From: Pseudobdellovibrionaceae bacterium
Lineage (GTDB): Bacteria > Bdellovibrionota > Bdellovibrionia > Bdellovibrionales > JAMPXM01
NCBI GenBank assembly: GCA_022843085.1
Contig: JALHOI010000112.1
Coordinates: forward strand, 1 to 8,596
DNA: 8,596 nucleotides
Reading direction: 5' to 3'
Shown: positions 5,328-8,596 of the stretch, piece after piece
How positions within the stretch are numbered: the stretch's first letter is position 1
How the letters are laid out: every line of letters begins with the position of its first letter
The notes under the pieces: generated by a model
What the model was told of the DNA's origin: nothing
Seen by the model: the letters and a program-made list of their open reading frames with translations, nothing else
Databases searched by the model: none
Position numbers and translations under genes: made by a program

Positions 5328-7280
5328 ATGAACGTTCGAACCGTTTTTGCGCTTGCGCTAGCATCGATACCGGCACTTTTTCTAACGTCGGCGACCCTCG
5401 AAGCTAGCCGAGCTCGACCGCGAGTGGTCGCCGCCAGCGAAAACGTGAGGATCGCAATACCAAGGCCGCTTGAAGATACCAGCGAAAAAGGCTCAACCGG
5501 GCTTGATTTTGAAGACTCGTCGGTTCGAAGCCGTGCACTGCAGACAGGGACCAAGTATCTTCAGATGAGGCGAAAGCCTCGGACGCGCCTCGCGTTCGAC
5601 CGAGATTGCGAAAAAACGGCAACTCAAGTGCAATCCGGAACACTCGAAGCAGCGTTCTGTCAGCTCGAGTTCGATCGAAGAAAGAAAAGTGATTCTTCGA
5701 CGGATGTGCGTCGATCAAAAACTGAAAAGCGGGCCGTTGCGAATCAGCTTTTAAACGAGCAATGGGATGCCGTTTCAGAAATTTCCTACCACGCCGTTGT
5801 CGGAATTGTCGGATCGTTCAAGACTCAGGGTGAACTTACCCAAATGGGAAGATCGCTGGCTGCAAAAAGTGAGTGCGTCGGTACAAAAGCAGCCACGGCA
5901 ATAGCCTATAAACTTGAAGAGTATTTTCCAGATCTCGAGGCGGTGAAAACCTCGCGGGCACTGTACGCCTACGCTTCAGGCTGCGGAACAGATTTTGCCG
6001 CTGCGAAAGCTTCGTATCGATTGGCGCTTCTCGATATCTGGCAAAATCAGTGCGACCGAGTTCCCGAACTCATGTCGAAGGTGGAACAAAACGCTGATGC
6101 AAGCCAATTTCGTTCTCGAGCAAAATACTGGCGCGCGTACTGTTCAGAAATATTGGGTCAAAAAGAGTCAAGCCGCGAAGCTCGAGAAGCTCTTCGTTTC
6201 GACTATCCGATGACTTTTCACAATCTCGCTGCCAACAGCAATCGCGGCCAATCTATAGATTGGATTACCCGCGATGGCGCATCACCCATCGCCTTCCGAT
6301 CGCTAATCCGGCCCGAACAAAATTCTCTCATCACCGCAATCGAAGTCATGATCAAACTTAACGCGGTCGATATCGCGGCTGAAATTGTCGATCGATCTGC
6401 TTTGTCGATTGCTCAATTCGAACCGGAAGTTCGGCTCTACATTGCCGCCTTGATGCACAAGCACAATCAAGCACTTCCCAAGTTCAAGATCTTATCTTCG
6501 CTGTTTCAGGACGCTCCAAACCTGGTCTCGAGTGCAACGATGAAACTTTTTTTTCCGCTTTGGTTTTTTGATATCATCGGCCCGCAAAGCGGCGATACTC
6601 TTGATCCTCTGCTTGTCACAGCTCTCATCCGTCAGGAAAGCGCCTTTAACACAAAGGCGCGGTCGCGCGTCGGCGCCCGGGGCCTTATGCAGCTGATGCC
6701 GGCGACAGCCAGAATGCTCGCCGGTGTCCGCACCAACAAATTGTTTGATCCAGCGACTAATATCGCGCTTGGTACCAAATATCTGCGCAAGCGGCTTGCA
6801 CAGTACGACGGCGACGTCGAGCTGACACTGGCTGCCTACAATGCGGGATTCTCGCGGGTCGACGCCTGGAAGCGCAGATACCCAACCGAAAACCGCATAC
6901 TTTTTCTGGATCTCATTCCATTTCGTGAAACCCGAGATTATGTCTCTTCGATCCTTCGAAATTATTATTGGTACACAAAACTTTACGGCAGCGACGCGAT
7001 CGTGACTTTGCACAGAAGTATGCACGATCCATCGGCTCGTCGCGAGCTGGCTACAGCCGTCGACCTCTCATCAACTTTTCAGGCCATCACACGCGCCCAA
7101 AGCGGGTTGATTACCGCTGCTCACTTGGCGAAGCCAGCCCGTTTGCAACCGGCGGCGACCGAGAACGCAGTTGGCGGGATCGCGCCAGCCGAGATCGCAA
7201 GGCCAGAAGCTGAAGAGCTTAGCGCTGACACCGGATCCGGCGAACTCATTCGGCCCGAAGTAGATCCATCGGCAAATTGA
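5328..7280 (+). CDS. slt: Lytic murein transglycosylase, Slt70-like
   Basis: Cleaves the MurNAc-GlcNAc bond of peptidoglycan to give 1,6-anhydro-muropeptides; acts in the periplasm. The 650-residue protein begins with a Sec signal peptide (VFALALASIPALFLTSAT at residues 6-23, after a basic N-terminus). Residues about 85-415 are helical and lack the catalytic motifs; they resemble the superhelical U/L region of Slt70. The SLT catalytic domain (about 420-552) is clear. IRQESAFN contains the catalytic glutamate E437. GARGLMQLMPAT is at 449-460, FDPATNIALGTKYL at 473-486, AAYNAG at 502-507 and RETRDYV at 533-539. About 95 further residues form an Ala/Pro/Glu-rich tail of low complexity that Slt70 lacks. 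The ATG at 5328 is the only start giving a signal peptide; no ribosome binding site is visible. The gene diverges from rlmI and precedes the cysteine-repeat gene by 31 bases. The symbol refers to the family; orthology to E. coli slt is not shown. Confidence 0.92.
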   Translation: MNVRTVFALALASIPALFLTSATLEASRARPRVVAASENVRIAIPRPLEDTSEKGSTGLDFEDSSVRSRALQTGTKYLQMRRKPRTRLAFDRDCEKTATQVQSGTLEAAFCQLEFDRRKKSDSSTDVRRSKTEKRAVANQLLNEQWDAVSEISYHAVVGIVGSFKTQGELTQMGRSLAAKSECVGTKAATAIAYKLEEYFPDLEAVKTSRALYAYASGCGTDFAAAKASYRLALLDIWQNQCDRVPELMSKVEQNADASQFRSRAKYWRAYCSEILGQKESSREAREALRFDYPMTFHNLAANSNRGQSIDWITRDGASPIAFRSLIRPEQNSLITAIEVMIKLNAVDIAAEIVDRSALSIAQFEPEVRLYIAALMHKHNQALPKFKILSSLFQDAPNLVSSATMKLFFPLWFFDIIGPQSGDTLDPLLVTALIRQESAFNTKARSRVGARGLMQLMPATARMLAGVRTNKLFDPATNIALGTKYLRKRLAQYDGDVELTLAAYNAGFSRVDAWKRRYPTENRILFLDLIPFRETRDYVSSILRNYYWYTKLYGSDAIVTLHRSMHDPSARRELATAVDLSSTFQAITRAQSGLITAAHLAKPARLQPAATENAVGGIAPAEIARPEAEELSADTGSGELIRPEVDPSAN

Positions 7281-7305
7281 CATCAATCGCATCTCATTGA
7301 GTAAT
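7277..7305 (+). promoter_or_regulatory. Candidate promoter of the cysteine-repeat gene
   Basis: A perfect TTGACA (7277-7282) overlaps the slt stop codon, and AGTAAT (7300-7305, 4/6 match) follows after 17 bases. The -35 begins exactly 35 bases before the ATG at 7312, so the transcript would start at or beside the ATG. No clear Shine-Dalgarno site is present. The gene may thus be transcribed by itself as well as by read-through from slt. Confidence 0.4.
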
Positions 7306-7311
7306 AGCGGT

Positions 7312-8472
7312 ATGAAACTCATCACCGCTTCGACTGCCGATATTGTGATCAGAATGATAACCGCGACATTTTTGGCGACCTTGCTAAGCAGCCAGAATAA
7401 AGCTCACGCCGCTAGCGACCTCGCTGAAAATGCCGCCAACGACGCCGTGCTAAGTTCTTCACCCTCGCCGTCGCCAACTCCGATCGTCATTCCGCCTTCT
7501 CCAACGCCCGAACCGCCGCCTGCGCCTGCGCCGAAGCGCAATTCAAAATGGCTCGAAGATCACAAGAAAGCCTGCGACCGTTATTACACCGGAAAAATTC
7601 AGGCTGGTATTCGTCGATCTTGCCAGGTCGGCGGAGTCCTCGTGGATCGTTACCTCGATCAACCGGCTCGCGTCGCCGAGTCTGGTTGCCGACTTCAGTA
7701 CGGAGAAGAGCCTGGCGAAACTTTTTCTTGTCTGATCGGCACCAAAATTGCGCGCGAACTTGAAAAGGGGACCTCGCGATATCTCGCTGACCTTCAACTA
7801 TGCTCTGAATCTTATCCAGTTCGAACCGAGCTCGACACTTACTTGCTTGAAACCTGTCTCGTTGGAATTCACGCGCAGTCGTTTACGGCCCCGCTACCTC
7901 GATTCGAGCTTTGCAAATCGATCACGCCAGAGAGAAGTTTTCTTGGTCCGTGTGCTGTCGGCGTGACGCTTGCCACACCGCCAAATTCGACCACGCCAGT
8001 TGTAGCGGGCCCCTCACACCGAGCACTGTGTGAGAAGTACTTCGACCATTTGCGATTTCACATGGGCTACCGATCTTGCCTGAATGCTCGAGCCGTAAGC
8101 CCGAGCACCGAAACCAATCCTCTGACACTCGACGAAATTCGTGCCCGATGCGATACGATCGTGTCAGACAATGGTAACGACCATGAGCGAGGCGCATGCG
8201 TGATCGGAGCGGTGCTCATTGAAACGCAACGCAAAGGTACTCCAACGACGATGTTTGATGGTTGCGGCGCGAACCAAGTTCGCTACGAAGACCGCGATAT
8301 CCTTGGATGCCTAGCCGCTGGAAGTTTTCTAACTTATGCGAACTCATCGACGGCCGACCGGCTCTGTCGCGAAGTTTTTCGCGACAAAAAAAGTCTAGCT
8401 CGCAGCGGCTGCATTAATGCGATTTCGACGCTCTCGAAGGCGGGCCAAGAGAAGGCCGCAAAGACAGAATAA
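7312..8472 (+). CDS. Secreted protein with eight cysteine-pair repeats, family unknown
   Basis: I do not recognise this family. From the ATG at 7312 it has 386 residues; a TTG at 7297 would add five but has no support. Residues 1-33 form a long Sec signal peptide, probably cut after AHA (31-33). Residues 50-75 are a Pro/Ser/Ala linker (repeated SP, TP and PAP steps). The rest, 88-386, is eight degenerate repeats of about 32-41 residues, each with two cysteines: 88/104, 126/140, 164/182, 201/214, 240/256, 280/296, 318/333 and 352/367. The spacing is C-x(12-17)-C, and the second Cys is always followed two residues on by Gly or Ala (CQVG, CLIG, CLVG, CAVG, CLNA, CVIG, CLAA, CINA). There are exactly 16 cysteines and none elsewhere, so eight intra-repeat disulfides in helical hairpins are likely (inference). 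It follows slt by 31 bases and may work with it at the cell wall. A hairpin lies 19 bases after the stop. Confidence 0.82.
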   Translation: MKLITASTADIVIRMITATFLATLLSSQNKAHAASDLAENAANDAVLSSSPSPSPTPIVIPPSPTPEPPPAPAPKRNSKWLEDHKKACDRYYTGKIQAGIRRSCQVGGVLVDRYLDQPARVAESGCRLQYGEEPGETFSCLIGTKIARELEKGTSRYLADLQLCSESYPVRTELDTYLLETCLVGIHAQSFTAPLPRFELCKSITPERSFLGPCAVGVTLATPPNSTTPVVAGPSHRALCEKYFDHLRFHMGYRSCLNARAVSPSTETNPLTLDEIRARCDTIVSDNGNDHERGACVIGAVLIETQRKGTPTTMFDGCGANQVRYEDRDILGCLAAGSFLTYANSSTADRLCREVFRDKKSLARSGCINAISTLSKAGQEKAAKTE

Positions 8473-8491
8473 CGGCAGACCGATTGAAACA

Positions 8492-8520
8492 TCGGCGAAC
8501 TTTCTTTTGAAAATCGCCGA
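8492..8520 (+). terminator. Hairpin after the cysteine-repeat gene, possible terminator
   Basis: TCGGCGA (8492-8498) pairs perfectly with TCGCCGA (8514-8520), and inside it TTTC (8501-8504) can pair with GAAA (8509-8512) around a TTTT loop. The combined 11-bp interrupted stem sits 19 bases after the stop codon, as a terminator would. No T-tract follows directly; the nearest run is TTTT about 20 bases on. Termination is therefore uncertain. Confidence 0.45.
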
Positions 8521-8596
8521 ATTCTGACGACCTCAAATTTTCATTCGTGATGACCGATTTCAAGATTTCCAATCGTGTTCGAATCGAAATACCTTT

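Noticed and set aside
5249..5554. N-terminal extension of the rlmI frame
   Set aside because: It runs over the start and signal peptide of the divergent slt gene and has no RlmI-like sequence; the PUA domain begins after the ATG at 5248.
6492..7025. 177-residue minus-strand open frame inside slt
   Set aside because: It lies antisense to the conserved SLT catalytic domain, whose motifs confirm the plus-strand frame.
1..8596. CRISPR array, toxin-antitoxin pair or phage defence system
   Set aside because: No spaced direct repeats of CRISPR type, no Cas, nuclease or toxin motifs are visible; the only tandem repeat has no spacers.

Overview
The window is a piece of bacterial chromosome of moderate G+C content with tightly packed genes. 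Two proteins with Sec signal peptides, a periplasmic-type lytic transglycosylase and a CCA-encoding tRNA-Ala all point to a Gram-negative bacterium. A Bdellovibrionota or related delta-proteobacterial origin is possible, but this is only an impression from gene content and codon use; nothing in the window proves it.

Left part (1-1178): a minus-strand reading frame is cut off by the left edge. It is followed by an unrecognised 111-residue cytoplasmic protein (163-498, plus), which converges within 8 bases on a secreted, cysteine-containing protein with a probable SH3-like fold (507-1178, minus, TTG start).

Middle-left (1179-1615): a gene-free stretch of about 360 bases. Its centre (about 1296-1499) is a very G+C-rich block made of a 26-bp tandem repeat and a chain of perfect hairpins. 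It abuts the intrinsic terminator of a tRNA-Ala(GGC) gene (1540-1615, minus).

Middle (1686-5248, all minus): three genes in the order of transcription, an RlmI-type 23S rRNA m5C methyltransferase, an M17 leucyl aminopeptidase and the ribosome-rescue hydrolase ArfB, with the tRNA-Ala behind them. Together they form a small translation and protein-turnover cluster. ArfB probably starts at a GTG five bases after the aminopeptidase stop.

Right (5328-8472, plus): diverging from rlmI is a 650-residue Slt-type lytic transglycosylase. After it comes a secreted 386-residue protein of eight cysteine-pair repeats, a family I do not recognise and the most novel-looking gene here. A long hairpin lies just after it.

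A recurring regulatory pattern: four ATG starts (rlmI, the aminopeptidase, slt, the cysteine-repeat gene) have a -35-like box beginning 35 or 36 bases before the ATG, which would place the transcript start at the start codon. Leaderless or nearly leaderless mRNAs are therefore a testable possibility.
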